Source of the DNA: Nucisporomicrobium flavum
GTDB taxonomy: Bacteria; Actinomycetota; Actinomycetes; Mycobacteriales; Micromonosporaceae
Direction: 5' to 3'
Assembly: GCF_016464385.1 (NCBI RefSeq)
Contig: NZ_JADMLH010000003.1
Location: 633,458-697,457 of the forward strand
DNA length: 64,000 nucleotides
In this document: positions 32,952-41,554 of the stretch, one piece after another
How the letters are laid out: the number at the start of each line of letters is the position of its first letter
How positions within the stretch are numbered: the first letter of the stretch is position 1
The notes under the pieces: generated by a model
The model's input: only the letters and a program-made list of their open reading frames with translations
What the model was told of the DNA's origin: nothing
Databases searched by the model: none
Position numbers and translations under genes: made by a program

Positions 32952-35264
32952 GTGACCTCCGTGCTCGCCCCCCAGCGCGCGGAAGCCGTGCCCACGCCGC
33001 CGGCCTCCGCCCGGCCCGCGCCGCCGCCGCGCAGCAAGGCCGTGGCCTGGTCGTACATCGGCGCGGCCGGGGTCCTGCTGGCCTGGTTCGCGGCCGGCCC
33101 GGAGTGGCTGCGGCTGCCGCTCATGGCCGTCGCCGTCGCCGGCGGGCTCGCTGCCATGGCGTACGGGGCGCAGCGCGTCGCGCTCCCCGCCGGGCGGGCA
33201 CCCTGGCAGGCCCTGCACCTGAGCGCGTGGATGTTCTTCATCGCCATCGTGATCCGCGGCGTGGTACCCGGCGCGGGCGCCGCCCCGCCCACCGCGATGG
33301 CCCTGTTCCCGGATGCCTTCGTGCTGGTCGGGTATCTGATGATGGCGTACGCCTTCGGCAGCATGCTGCGCCGCCGGCGGGCCGCCGAGGACGACCCGGC
33401 ACGGGTGGACGCCGTCCTGGTCGGGCTCGCTGCGGCGTTCATGTGCTGGACGTACCTGATGGTGCCGTCGATGGCGCACCCCGAGCTCTCCGTCACCAGG
33501 ATCTCGAACTCCGTCTTCCCCGTGATCGACGTCGTGATCCTGGTGCTCGTCGCTCAGCTCGCGCTCTCCGGCGGCGCGCGCCAGCCCTCGCTGTGGCTGC
33601 TGATCGGCGCCGCCACGGTGATGTTCACCGGCGACTTCCTGTTCATCCTCCGCGACGGCGCGCTGGGCGAGGTGTCGCAGCACACCCTCGACGTGCTGTT
33701 CACCGCGACGTTCCTGCTGGTCGGCGCCGCCGCGCTGCATCCGTCGATGCGGACGCTGACCGAGCCGCAGCGGATCGTGGTCAAGGAGGTCAGCAAGGTC
33801 CGGACCGCCCTGATCGGGGTGGCGGTGACCGGCCCCGTCGTCATCACGACCGTCGAGCCGCCGGGCGGGCTGCTGCACGGCACGGTCCGCGCGGTCCTGT
33901 GCGTGCTGCTGGTCCTCACCGTGCTGTACCGGGTGGTGCGCTCCAACGACTCGCGGGCGCGGGCCGAGCGTGTCACGCGGCGACGCGCCACCCACGATCC
34001 CCTCACCGACCTGCCCAACCGCGAGCTGCTCGCGGAGACCGTCGAACGCTGGGGTGACGAGGCGGCCGCCGACCAGCTCGAGATCAGCCTGCTCTTCATC
34101 GACCTCGACCGGTTCAAGATGGTCAACGACCACTGGGGGCACCAGGTCGGCGACGAGCTGCTCTGCGCGGTCGCCGGCCGGCTCGGCGCGCAGGTGCGCT
34201 CGCAGGACCTGGTCTGCCGCATCGGCGGCGACGAGTTCGTCATCGCGCTGGCCAGCCCGTCGCACTCCGCGCTGGCCGAGTCGCTGGCCGGCCGGGTGCT
34301 CGAGGAGTTCGCCCGCCCGTTCGAGCTGTCCGTCGGCAACGTGGTGATCTCCGCGTCGATCGGCGTCGCCAAGTCGTACGGCGGGGCGCACGCGCTCGAG
34401 CTGATCCGCGACGCCGACACCGCGATGTACAAGGCGAAGGGGTCCGGGCGCAACGCGTACGCGCTGTTCGACACCTCCCTGCGCGAGCAGGTCCGCGACA
34501 GGATGAACCTGGAGCAGGCGCTGCGCAGCGCCCTGCCGCGCGGCGAACTGGCCGTGCACTACCAGCCCATCGTCGACCTGGCGACCGGCGAGCTCGACGG
34601 CTTCGAGGCGCTCATGCGCTGGCAGCACCCCGAGCTGGGCAACGTGTCGCCGCTGGACTTCATCCCGGTGGCCGAGGAGACCGGCTTGATCGTCGAGAGC
34701 GGCGCGTGGCTGCTGCGCGAAACGGCCGCCCAGCTGGCCGCCTGGCGGGCTGAGCGCGGCCCGCACGCCCGGCCGCTGCACGTGTCGGTCAACGTGTCCG
34801 TCCGGCAGCTGCGCGACGGCGCGCTCGTCGACATCGTCCGCGACGTGCTCGCGAGCACCGGCCTGCCGCCCGAGGCGCTGTGGCTGGAGATCACCGAGTC
34901 CGGCGTCATGGAGGACCTGGAGACCGCGCTGGCCACCCTGCAGGCGCTGCGCGGGCTGGGCGTCACCCTCTGCATCGACGACTTCGGTACGGGCTACTCG
35001 TCGCTGAGCTACCTCAACCGGCTGCCGGTCGGCATCGTGAAGCTCGACCGCTCGTTCGTCTCCGAGGTGGGCAGGCACGGCGCGAACGAGTCCATCGTGC
35101 GCGCGGTCCTCGCCATGACCGGGGCGATGAACCTGCGGGTCGTCGCCGAGGGCGTCGAGACCGAGGGGCAGCGGGACTGGCTCCGCGAGCAGGGCTGCGA
35201 CCTCGCCCAGGGCTGGCTGTACGGCAAACCCGCCCCGCCCGCGGCACACGCCGGCCGGGTCTGA
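32952..35264 (+). CDS. Membrane GGDEF-EAL cyclic-di-GMP enzyme
   Basis: A 770-residue bifunctional c-di-GMP protein. About ten hydrophobic helices occupy residues 30-335. The cyclase domain has intact GGDEF (425-429) and an inhibitory RxxD I-site (RSQD, 416-419). The phosphodiesterase domain has EAL (552-554), the SVNVS and ITESG strands, IDDFGTGYSS, VKLDRSF, VVAEGVET and LAQGWLYGKP, so both activities look retained. GTG 32952 sits very close (2 bases) to ggagg; an in-frame GTG at 32961 gives a more usual distance. No partner genes are seen, so the signal sensed by the membrane part is unknown. Confidence 0.93.
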   Translation: MTSVLAPQRAEAVPTPPASARPAPPPRSKAVAWSYIGAAGVLLAWFAAGPEWLRLPLMAVAVAGGLAAMAYGAQRVALPAGRAPWQALHLSAWMFFIAIVIRGVVPGAGAAPPTAMALFPDAFVLVGYLMMAYAFGSMLRRRRAAEDDPARVDAVLVGLAAAFMCWTYLMVPSMAHPELSVTRISNSVFPVIDVVILVLVAQLALSGGARQPSLWLLIGAATVMFTGDFLFILRDGALGEVSQHTLDVLFTATFLLVGAAALHPSMRTLTEPQRIVVKEVSKVRTALIGVAVTGPVVITTVEPPGGLLHGTVRAVLCVLLVLTVLYRVVRSNDSRARAERVTRRRATHDPLTDLPNRELLAETVERWGDEAAADQLEISLLFIDLDRFKMVNDHWGHQVGDELLCAVAGRLGAQVRSQDLVCRIGGDEFVIALASPSHSALAESLAGRVLEEFARPFELSVGNVVISASIGVAKSYGGAHALELIRDADTAMYKAKGSGRNAYALFDTSLREQVRDRMNLEQALRSALPRGELAVHYQPIVDLATGELDGFEALMRWQHPELGNVSPLDFIPVAEETGLIVESGAWLLRETAAQLAAWRAERGPHARPLHVSVNVSVRQLRDGALVDIVRDVLASTGLPPEALWLEITESGVMEDLETALATLQALRGLGVTLCIDDFGTGYSSLSYLNRLPVGIVKLDRSFVSEVGRHGANESIVRAVLAMTGAMNLRVVAEGVETEGQRDWLREQGCDLAQGWLYGKPAPPAAHAGRV

Positions 35265-35268
35265 GCGC

Positions 35269-36171
35269 TCACCCGTCCACGACCAGCACCACCTTGCCGC
35301 GGCCGTGGCGGGACTCGACCGCGGCATGTGCCTCGGCGACGGCGGTCAGCGGGTAGGCGCGTACCGGCATCGTCACGAGTCCCCGGGCGGCCAGCGCGAC
35401 GACCTCGGCCAGCCGGGCGGGGGAGCGGCCGGCCCGGACCACGCGCGTGCCGTGCTCGGCTGCCGCGGCGTCGTCCACGATCGTGCCGATCCGCTCGCGG
35501 GGCACGCCGAGCGCCACGGACTGGGCGATCGCCTCGCCGCCCGCCGCGTCCAGGGCCACGCTCACCGCGCCGATGGCCCGTACCGCCTGCACCAGGCCGT
35601 CGCCGTACGTGACCGGGATCGCGCCGAGCTGCCGCAGGTACGCGTGGTTCGCCGGGCTCGCCGTACCGATCACCGTGGCCCCGGCGAGGCGCGCGAGCTG
35701 GGTGGCGACCGTGCCGACCGACCCGGCCGCGGCGTGCATCAGCAGCACGTCTCCGGCGCCCACCCCGAGCTCCCGCAGGGCCCCCGACGCCGTCTGGGCG
35801 GCGGCGACCAGCGCGGCGGCGACCGGGAAGTCCAGCTCCGGCGGCTTGGCGACCACCGTGTCCGCGGCGACGACGACGTGCGTGGCCTGACCGTTGAGCA
35901 TCGTCGAGCCGAGCACGGCGTCGCCCGGGGAGAGCCCGGTCACCCCCTCGCCCAGCCGGTCGACCACCCCCGCGTACTCCTGGCCGACCTGCTGCGGGAA
36001 ACGCACCGGGACCGGCGCGATCCGGCCGTGCCGGACGGCCACGTCGAAGGGCTGCACCCCGGCGGCGCGGACGCGGACCCTGACCTGACCCGGGCCGGGT
36101 TCGGGATCCGGCAGGTCGGCGAGGCGCAGGACATCGGGCGGACCGAAGCGGTCGAACACGGCGGCTCTCAT
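35269..36171 (-). CDS. Zinc-independent MDR, NADP-dependent quinone oxidoreductase-like
   Basis: A 300-residue medium-chain reductase starting MRAAVFDRFGPPDVLRLADL. The NADP turn is AAAGSVGTVATQLARLAGA; the GQEYAGVVDRLGEGV and NGQATHVVV segments are typical of the zinc-less quinone oxidoreductase branch. It probably reduces quinones or enones. ATG 36171 is chosen because the conserved N-terminus starts there. A 19-base-spaced promoter (36179-36209) would give a leaderless transcript and suggests MerR/SoxR-like control. Confidence 0.88.
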   Translation of the reverse strand: MRAAVFDRFGPPDVLRLADLPDPEPGPGQVRVRVRAAGVQPFDVAVRHGRIAPVPVRFPQQVGQEYAGVVDRLGEGVTGLSPGDAVLGSTMLNGQATHVVVAADTVVAKPPELDFPVAAALVAAAQTASGALRELGVGAGDVLLMHAAAGSVGTVATQLARLAGATVIGTASPANHAYLRQLGAIPVTYGDGLVQAVRAIGAVSVALDAAGGEAIAQSVALGVPRERIGTIVDDAAAAEHGTRVVRAGRSPARLAEVVALAARGLVTMPVRAYPLTAVAEAHAAVESRHGRGKVVLVVDG

Positions 36172-36178
36172 GGGCGCC

Positions 36179-36209
36179 ACTGTGCAAGCTGAAGCGGAGT
36201 TGAGGTCAA
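36179..36209 (-). promoter_or_regulatory. MerR-type promoter with 19-base spacer
   Basis: On the minus strand TTGACC (36209-36204), a 19-base spacer and CACAGT (36184-36179) precede the MDR ATG by 7 bases, so transcription would start near the A of the ATG. Elongated spacers with a CCTCAAC-type half-site are typical of SoxR/MerR-activated promoters; the dyad here is imperfect. Confidence 0.4.
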
Positions 36210-36322
36210 GGGTGCACCGCGGGAGTCTTGACACCCGGCCGAGCGGGGCCGCCGGGCGACCTCCCGGTCACGATCGGGGGCACGCCCGCGACCGCCGGGC
36301 CCGGCGTCGCTACCGTTGTCGG

Positions 36323-36898
36323 GTGTCTGAGATCCCGTGGTGGGGGTTGCCCCTCATCGCCGCAGTGTCCGCCCTGGCCGGGGCGGGTGCGACGCTTCTG
36401 GTGTCCGCCCGCGACAACTACCTGCGCAGCCGCGCCAAGCGCACCCGGCGCTGGTACGCCGAGCGCCGAGACGCGTATGTGGCGTTGCTGACGCAGTTCG
36501 AGCGGGCGTCGTACCGGATGCGCGCCGCGCTGGACGGCGGCCAGCCGATGCCCGGCCCGTACACGTATCTCGACGAGGTCGGCCCGGCGCTGATGCAGGT
36601 ACGCCTGCTCGCCTCGGGGCAGGTCCGCAGCGCCGCGCTCGCCGTGCACCTGCTGCTGGAGAAGCTGTACGCGGCCCGTCCCACGCCACCGCCGGGGGTG
36701 GACCCGGCCAAGTCGCCGCGGGAGATGCTCGGGCACGTACCGCTGGTGATGCAGCAGCTGGAGGCGGCCATCCGCGAGGAGCTCGGCATCGAGGTCACGC
36801 CGCCGCCCCCGCTTCCGGACGGGACGGCGCCGCGGTCACTGCGGGGCTACCTGCGGCGGGGGTCGTCGGCGTCCCGCGAGTCGAGCGTCACTGGGTGA
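36323..36898 (+). CDS. Single-span membrane protein, unknown function
   Basis: A 191-residue protein with one N-terminal hydrophobic helix (WWGLPLIAAVSALAGAGATL, about residues 6-25), followed by a basic stretch (RSRAKRTRRWYAERRDAY) and a helical cytoplasmic domain with ASYRMRAALDGG and MLGHVPLVMQQLEAAIREEL. The pattern resembles actinobacterial uncharacterised membrane-anchored proteins. I do not recognise a family. GTG 36323 is the most plausible start. Confidence 0.6.
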   Translation: MSEIPWWGLPLIAAVSALAGAGATLLVSARDNYLRSRAKRTRRWYAERRDAYVALLTQFERASYRMRAALDGGQPMPGPYTYLDEVGPALMQVRLLASGQVRSAALAVHLLLEKLYAARPTPPPGVDPAKSPREMLGHVPLVMQQLEAAIREELGIEVTPPPPLPDGTAPRSLRGYLRRGSSASRESSVTG

Positions 36899-36955
36899 TC
36901 TTGCCCGGACCGCGGGATCATCGAGTCCGGTGCAGGACTCGCTGGGGAGGCGTCC

Positions 36956-37585
36956 ATGTCGGGCTTGTCGGTCACGGAGGCGGTCGTTCGGAGCGGGGTG
37001 GTGGCGGTTCTGCGCGCACCGACCGCGGATGCCTTCTCAGCCATGAGTGATGTGCTCGTCGAGGCCGGCATCACCGCGCTCGAGGTGACGCTCACCTCCC
37101 GCGGGGCGATCGAGGCCATCGGCGGGCTTCGCCGCCGGCTGCCCGCGCACGTGGTGGTCGGCGCCGGCACCGTGCTCACCCCCGACGACGCCAAGGCCAG
37201 CATCGACGCGGGCGCGGCCTTCCTGGTGTCCCCGGTCTCCGTGCCCGGGATCGAGGGCTTCGACGTGCCGGCGTACCCGGGTGCGTTCACGCCGAGCGAG
37301 ATCTTCGCGGCCGCCCGCACCGGCGCGCCGCTGATCAAGCTCTTCCCGGCCTCGGTGGTGGGCCCGCGCTATCTCAAGGACCTGCACGGTCCGCTGCCCG
37401 GGGTACGGATCATGCCCACCGGCGGCATCGAGATCGCCGACGTGGCGGCCTGGCTGGCCGCGGGCGCCGCGGCGGTCGGGCTGGGCGGGCCGCTGATCGG
37501 CGACGCCGCCGCCGGTGGCAGCCTCGCCAAGCTGGCCGAGCGGGCGCGCCGGGCGGTCGACGCCGTCGCGTACGCGCGCGCATGA
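36956..37585 (+). CDS. eda: KDPG / 4-hydroxy-2-oxoglutarate aldolase
   Basis: A 209-residue class I aldolase that splits 2-keto-3-deoxy-6-phosphogluconate into pyruvate and glyceraldehyde 3-phosphate. Landmarks: VVAVLRAPTADA, ALEVTLTSRGAIEAI with the catalytic Glu, VVGAGTVLTPDDA and the Schiff-base Lys128 in LIKLFPASVVGPRYLK. The length is standard. Its last codons overlap the kinase ATG, so the two act consecutively: the kinase makes KDPG and the aldolase cleaves it. Confidence 0.93.
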   Translation: MSGLSVTEAVVRSGVVAVLRAPTADAFSAMSDVLVEAGITALEVTLTSRGAIEAIGGLRRRLPAHVVVGAGTVLTPDDAKASIDAGAAFLVSPVSVPGIEGFDVPAYPGAFTPSEIFAAARTGAPLIKLFPASVVGPRYLKDLHGPLPGVRIMPTGGIEIADVAAWLAAGAAAVGLGGPLIGDAAAGGSLAKLAERARRAVDAVAYARA

Positions 37586-38511
37586 CCGGCCTGCTCACCT
37601 TCGGCGAGACCATGGGCCTGGTCGCCGCCGACGGCATCGGACCGCTCGAGCACGCCCGCGGCTTCCGCTTCGGCATCGGCGGGGCGGAGAGCAACGTGGC
37701 CATCGGCGTGGCCCACCTCGGCTCGGCCGCCACCTGGATCGGCCGGGTCGGCCGGGACGCGACCGGCGACCTCGTCGAGCGGCGGCTGCGCGCCGAGGGC
37801 GTGGCCGCGGTGGTGATCCGCGACCCCTCCTTCACCGGCCTCATGGTCCGGCACCGCCGCACGGGCGCGCTCCAGCACGTCGACTACCACCGGGCCGGCA
37901 GCGCGGGCTCGCGGCTGAGCCCCTCGGACATCCCGGTCGACGCGCTGCAGGCGGCGGACCTGCTGCACGTCACCGGCATCACGCCGGCGCTCAGTGACTC
38001 CGCCCGCGCGGCCGTCTTCCAGGCGGTCGAGACGGCCCGGGCCGCCGGCGTGCCGGTCAGCGTGGACGTCAACTACCGCGCCAAGCTGTGGTCCCGCTTC
38101 GACGCCGGCCCGGTCCTGCTCGACCTCGTCTCGCGGGCCGACATCGTCTTCGCCGGCCCGGACGAGGCGGCGATCGTGGTCGACGGGCCACCGGTCGCCG
38201 GCCTGGCGAAGCTCGGCCCGGCCGAGGTGATCGTCAAGGACGGCCCGCGCGGCTGCACGGCGCTGATCGCCGGCGACACGTTCACCGTGCCCGCCCTCGA
38301 CGTGACAGTGGTCGACCCGGTCGGGGCAGGCGACGCGTTCGTCGCCGGCTACCTCGCCGACCGGCTCGCCGGCGCGGCGCCCGCGGCCCGGCTGGAGACG
38401 GCGGTGGCGGCGGGGGCGTGGGCGGTGACGCTGCCCGGCGACTGCGAGGGCCTGCCGTCGCGCGACGACCTCGCCGCCCTGCGATCGGCCACGGACGACG
38501 TGGTCCGCTGA
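37582..38511 (+). CDS. kdgK: 2-keto-3-deoxygluconate kinase (PfkB family)
   Basis: A 309-residue PfkB sugar kinase: N-terminal LTFGETMGLVAADGIGPLEH, GGAESNVAIGVAHLGS, the substrate lid around YHRAGSAGSRLSPSDI typical of KDG kinases, and the ATP/anion-hole DPVGAGDAFVAGYLADRL with catalytic Asp251. ATG 37582 overlaps the eda stop (ATGA). Together they complete 2-keto-3-deoxygluconate breakdown from hexuronates or sugar acids; the upstream dehydratases are not in the window. Confidence 0.93.
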   Translation: MTGLLTFGETMGLVAADGIGPLEHARGFRFGIGGAESNVAIGVAHLGSAATWIGRVGRDATGDLVERRLRAEGVAAVVIRDPSFTGLMVRHRRTGALQHVDYHRAGSAGSRLSPSDIPVDALQAADLLHVTGITPALSDSARAAVFQAVETARAAGVPVSVDVNYRAKLWSRFDAGPVLLDLVSRADIVFAGPDEAAIVVDGPPVAGLAKLGPAEVIVKDGPRGCTALIAGDTFTVPALDVTVVDPVGAGDAFVAGYLADRLAGAAPAARLETAVAAGAWAVTLPGDCEGLPSRDDLAALRSATDDVVR

Positions 38512-38598
38512 CGGCCTGCGCCCGCCGCGGACCGCAAGACGCCCGCCGAGCTCGGCCCCGCCACGCCGCGCGGACGTGCCGGCGGCCGGGGCCGGCTG

Positions 38599-39324
38599 TC
38601 AGGTGATGCCGCCGTCGGCGTGCAGGTTCTGGCCGGTCACCCAGCCGCCGTCCGGGCCGGCCAGGAACGCGACCACGGCCGCGATGTCGGCGGGCTGCCC
38701 GAGCCGGCCCAGCGGGGTCCTGTTCGCCGCCGCCTCCAGCGCCTCCGGCGGGTTGGTGGACCGCAGCAGCTCGGTGTCGGTGGCGCCCGGTGACACGACG
38801 TTGGCGGTGATGCCGCGGGCGCCCAGTTCCCGGGCCGCCACCGCGGTGAACTGCTCGACCGCGCCCTTACTGCCCACGTAGAGACTGCCGCCCGGGGGCT
38901 GCCGGGCGGTGTTGAGCGTGGAAACTGTGATGATCCGGCCGTTGTCGCGCATGTGGCGGGCCGCGTACCGGATCGCGAGGAACGTCGCCCTGGCGTTGAC
39001 GGCGAAGATCCGTTCGTAGTCCGCCTCGGTGATCTCGGCGATGGGCGTGGCCCGGAAGGAGGCCGCCGCGTTGGCCACCAGGATGTCCAGCTCGTCCCCG
39101 GCGTGCCCGAGCAGAGCTTCCACCGCGGCCGGCTCGGCGAGATCGGCCCGGACGCCGCGTGCGCCCGGCACCGCCGCCTCCACCGCCCGGGCCTCGTCGC
39201 CCCGGCTGAGGTAGCCGAAGATCACCCGGGCGCCGTCGCTCGCCAGCCGCTCCACGATCGCCCGGCCGATGCCGCGCGATCCTCCTGTCACCACTGCCGT
39301 CTTGCCGGTCAAGGTCCCCGTCAT
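38599..39324 (-). CDS. SDR-family oxidoreductase
   Basis: A 241-residue classical short-chain dehydrogenase/reductase: TGGSRGIG nucleotide site, NAAASF in place of the usual NNAG, catalytic Ser in ITVSTLNT and YVGSK for Tyr-x3-Lys, and a C-terminal GQNLHADGGIT motif. FabG-like, substrate unknown. The 87 bases to the convergent kdgK contain GC-rich inverted repeats but no clear terminator. Divergent from the isochorismatase gene. Confidence 0.88.
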   Translation of the reverse strand: MTGTLTGKTAVVTGGSRGIGRAIVERLASDGARVIFGYLSRGDEARAVEAAVPGARGVRADLAEPAAVEALLGHAGDELDILVANAAASFRATPIAEITEADYERIFAVNARATFLAIRYAARHMRDNGRIITVSTLNTARQPPGGSLYVGSKGAVEQFTAVAARELGARGITANVVSPGATDTELLRSTNPPEALEAAANRTPLGRLGQPADIAAVVAFLAGPDGGWVTGQNLHADGGIT

Positions 39325-39441
39325 GCCGTCGCACCTTACCGGCCGATGTGGATCCCGGCGTTGCGTCGGTGACCGGATCGTTCCGGTGCCGGGCGGGTCC
39401 GTGCCTTATGCCGCGGCCCGCCCGGGCCTGAGGATGGACCC

Positions 39442-40038
39442 ATGACCAACGCGCTCATCGTCATCGACGTCCAGGAATCGTTCCGCGCCCGGCCGCTCTG
39501 GCGGGCGGTCGGCACCCCCGACATCGCCGCCCGGGTCCAGCGCCTCGTCGACGCCGCCCGCGCCGCCGGCGACCTCGTCGTCTGGGTGCTGCACGCCGAG
39601 CCCGGCAGCGGCGGCGTGTTCGACCCGGCCTCCGGGCACGTCCGCGTGTTCGCGGAGCTCGAGCCCCACCCCGGCGAGCCGGTGCTCACCAAGACCTCGC
39701 ACAACGCCTTCACCACCACGAATCTGCAGCAGGTGCTGACCGCGCGGGGCGTACGGCACCTGACGGTGTGCGGCATCCGGACGGAACAGTGCGTCGAGAC
39801 CACCGCGCGGCTCGGGTCGGATCTCGGGTACGCCGTCACGTTCGTCACCGACGCCACCGCCACGTTCCCGATCCCGCACTGGGAAGCCCCGGCCGACCAG
39901 ACCGTGGAGGAGCTGCTGGCGGATCCGCGTACGCTGAGCGCCGCAGACGTCGTGGCCCGCACCGAGTACGCGCTCGCCGGCCGGTTCGCCACCGTCACCA
40001 CCGTCGCCGAGCTGACCGGGGAGCTGACCGGATCGTGA
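39442..40038 (+). CDS. Isochorismatase-family cysteine hydrolase
   Basis: A 198-residue hydrolase with the full catalytic triad: Asp9 in LIVIDVQ, Lys84 in LTKTSHNAF and Cys117 in GIRTEQCVETTAR, so a nicotinamidase/N-carbamoyl hydrolase-like enzyme rather than a catalytically dead member. Substrate unknown. Its TGA overlaps the GTG of the GlxA-type regulator by 4 bases, so the regulator likely controls this enzyme's substrate pathway. Confidence 0.9.
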   Translation: MTNALIVIDVQESFRARPLWRAVGTPDIAARVQRLVDAARAAGDLVVWVLHAEPGSGGVFDPASGHVRVFAELEPHPGEPVLTKTSHNAFTTTNLQQVLTARGVRHLTVCGIRTEQCVETTARLGSDLGYAVTFVTDATATFPIPHWEAPADQTVEELLADPRTLSAADVVARTEYALAGRFATVTTVAELTGELTGS

Positions 40039-40961
40039 TCCGAGCCGTGTTCGTCCTCGTGCCGCAGCTGCACCTGCTGGACCTGGCCGGTGCCGCTCAG
40101 GTGTTCTCCACCGCGGCCGACTTCGGGCACGACTACCGGCTGACGTACGTCGCGGAGCAGCCCGACGTCCCGACCCACCAGGGCGTCGGGCTGCGCGCCG
40201 ACACCACCTGGCCACGGCTCGGGCCGGACGACCTGATCGTCGTCCCGGGCTGGCGGTCACCGCACCTGATCGGCAGCGGCCACCTGGAGGACGACTCGCT
40301 GCGTCGCATCGCCGCCCACCACGCGTCCGGCGGGACGGTGGCGAGCGTCTGCGCGGGAGCCGACGCCCTCGGCCGCGCCGGCCTGCTCGACGGGCGCCGT
40401 TGCACCACCCACCACGACGTCCAGGACGAGCTGGCCCGGCGCTACCCGCGGGCCACCGTCGTGCGTGACGTGCTGTACGTCTCCGACGACCGCGTCATCA
40501 CCTCGGCGGGGATCGCCAGCGGCATCGACCTCGCCCTGCACCTGGTCGCGATGCGGCACGGCCCGGCCGCCGCGGCCCGGGTGGCCCGCCAGATGGTGGT
40601 GTACGCCCGCCGCAACGGCGACGACCACCAGGTCAGCGCGATGCTGCGGCACCGCGGGCACCTCAGCGACGTCGTGCACCGCGTGCAGGACCGCATCGAC
40701 GCCTGTTTCGCCGAGCCACTGCCGCTGGCGGACCTGGCAGCGCAGGCGGGGGTCAGCGAGCGCACCCTGACTCGCCGCTTCGAGGACGCGACGGGCCGTA
40801 CGCCCCTGCGCTACCAGCAACTCCTGCGGCTGGAACGCGCGGAGCACCTGATCAGCCACGGGTCGACGGTCGAGGCGGCGGCCCGCGCGGTCGGCTTCGG
40901 CGACGCCCGCATGCTGCGCCGGCTGCGGGCGCGCGGCGAGGACGCGCCGGTCACACCGTGA
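40035..40961 (+). CDS. GlxA-family AraC regulator with DJ-1/PfpI sensor
   Basis: A 308-residue regulator. The N-terminal DJ-1/PfpI domain (residues about 1-170) shows VFVLVPQLHLLDLAGAAQVF and the nucleophile-elbow region ASVCAGADALGRAGLLDGRR; its cysteine is retained. The C-terminal AraC domain contains RIDACFAEPLPLADLAAQAG, VSERTLTRRFEDATGRTPLR and AARAVGFGDARMLRR. Translationally coupled to the isochorismatase-like enzyme by a GTGA overlap. Confidence 0.9.
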   Translation: MIRAVFVLVPQLHLLDLAGAAQVFSTAADFGHDYRLTYVAEQPDVPTHQGVGLRADTTWPRLGPDDLIVVPGWRSPHLIGSGHLEDDSLRRIAAHHASGGTVASVCAGADALGRAGLLDGRRCTTHHDVQDELARRYPRATVVRDVLYVSDDRVITSAGIASGIDLALHLVAMRHGPAAAARVARQMVVYARRNGDDHQVSAMLRHRGHLSDVVHRVQDRIDACFAEPLPLADLAAQAGVSERTLTRRFEDATGRTPLRYQQLLRLERAEHLISHGSTVEAAARAVGFGDARMLRRLRARGEDAPVTP

Positions 40962-41517
40962 CGGCGGCTGTGCTGCGGACGAGCTCGGCGAGGTCGTCGC
41001 GGCCCGGGCTGTCCGGCACGGGCGGGCGCCAGCCGGACGCGTACATCGCGCGGGCCGCCGGTTCCACCTGCGCCAGCGTCGCGGGCAGCGCCGTCATCGA
41101 CAGGTACGGCCCGACGACGGGCATCAGCGACGGGTCGTGCTCCGCGGCCGCGACGATGTGGCCCGACGTCAGCGGGCGGCCGAGGTCGACGTCCCCGCCG
41201 GCGAGCTGGCGTACCTGGTCGCGGTCCCAGGCGCGGTGGTCGTCGAACCAGGGGCGGATCCGCTCGGCCCGCCCGGAGGCGTTGACGACGAGGTCCGCGG
41301 GGAGCTCCCGGCCGTCCACCCGCAACCCGGCCGCCCGCCCGCGCGACCGCAGCACGTCGTCGATGTGGCCGCGGACCAGCGTCACGCCGCTCCGGGCCAG
41401 GGCGGCCTCCCGCAGGACCCGCTCGAAGAGGCTGCGGCGGCAGCGCAGGCCGATGACCATGGCCGGGCGTCCGTTCGCGGCCGGGGCGATCGACAGCTCG
41501 GCGCCGGCGGCGAACAC
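40951..41517 (-). pseudogene. Truncated FAD-dependent oxidoreductase remnant
   Basis: A 188-residue frame that contains pieces of a FAD-dependent monooxygenase of about 400 residues: GLRCRRSLFERVLREAAL, ADLVVNASGRAERI and PSLMPVVGPYLSM. The GxGxxG FAD-binding N-terminus is absent, because the next gene begins 38 bases upstream of the first possible start, and the middle of the family sequence (after NASGR) also seems missing, with C-terminal WFDDHRAWDRDQVRQLAGGD following directly. I read it as a remnant with two deletions. It overlaps the GlxA-type gene by 11 bases. Confidence 0.55.
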
Positions 41518-41554
41518 CGAGTCGGGATGCTGTCACGCCCGATAGGCTCGGCCG

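Noticed and set aside
38512..38598. GC-rich inverted repeats between kdgK and the convergent SDR, considered as a bidirectional terminator.
   Set aside because: No single stem clearly stands out above what is expected from the base composition, and there is no T-run.
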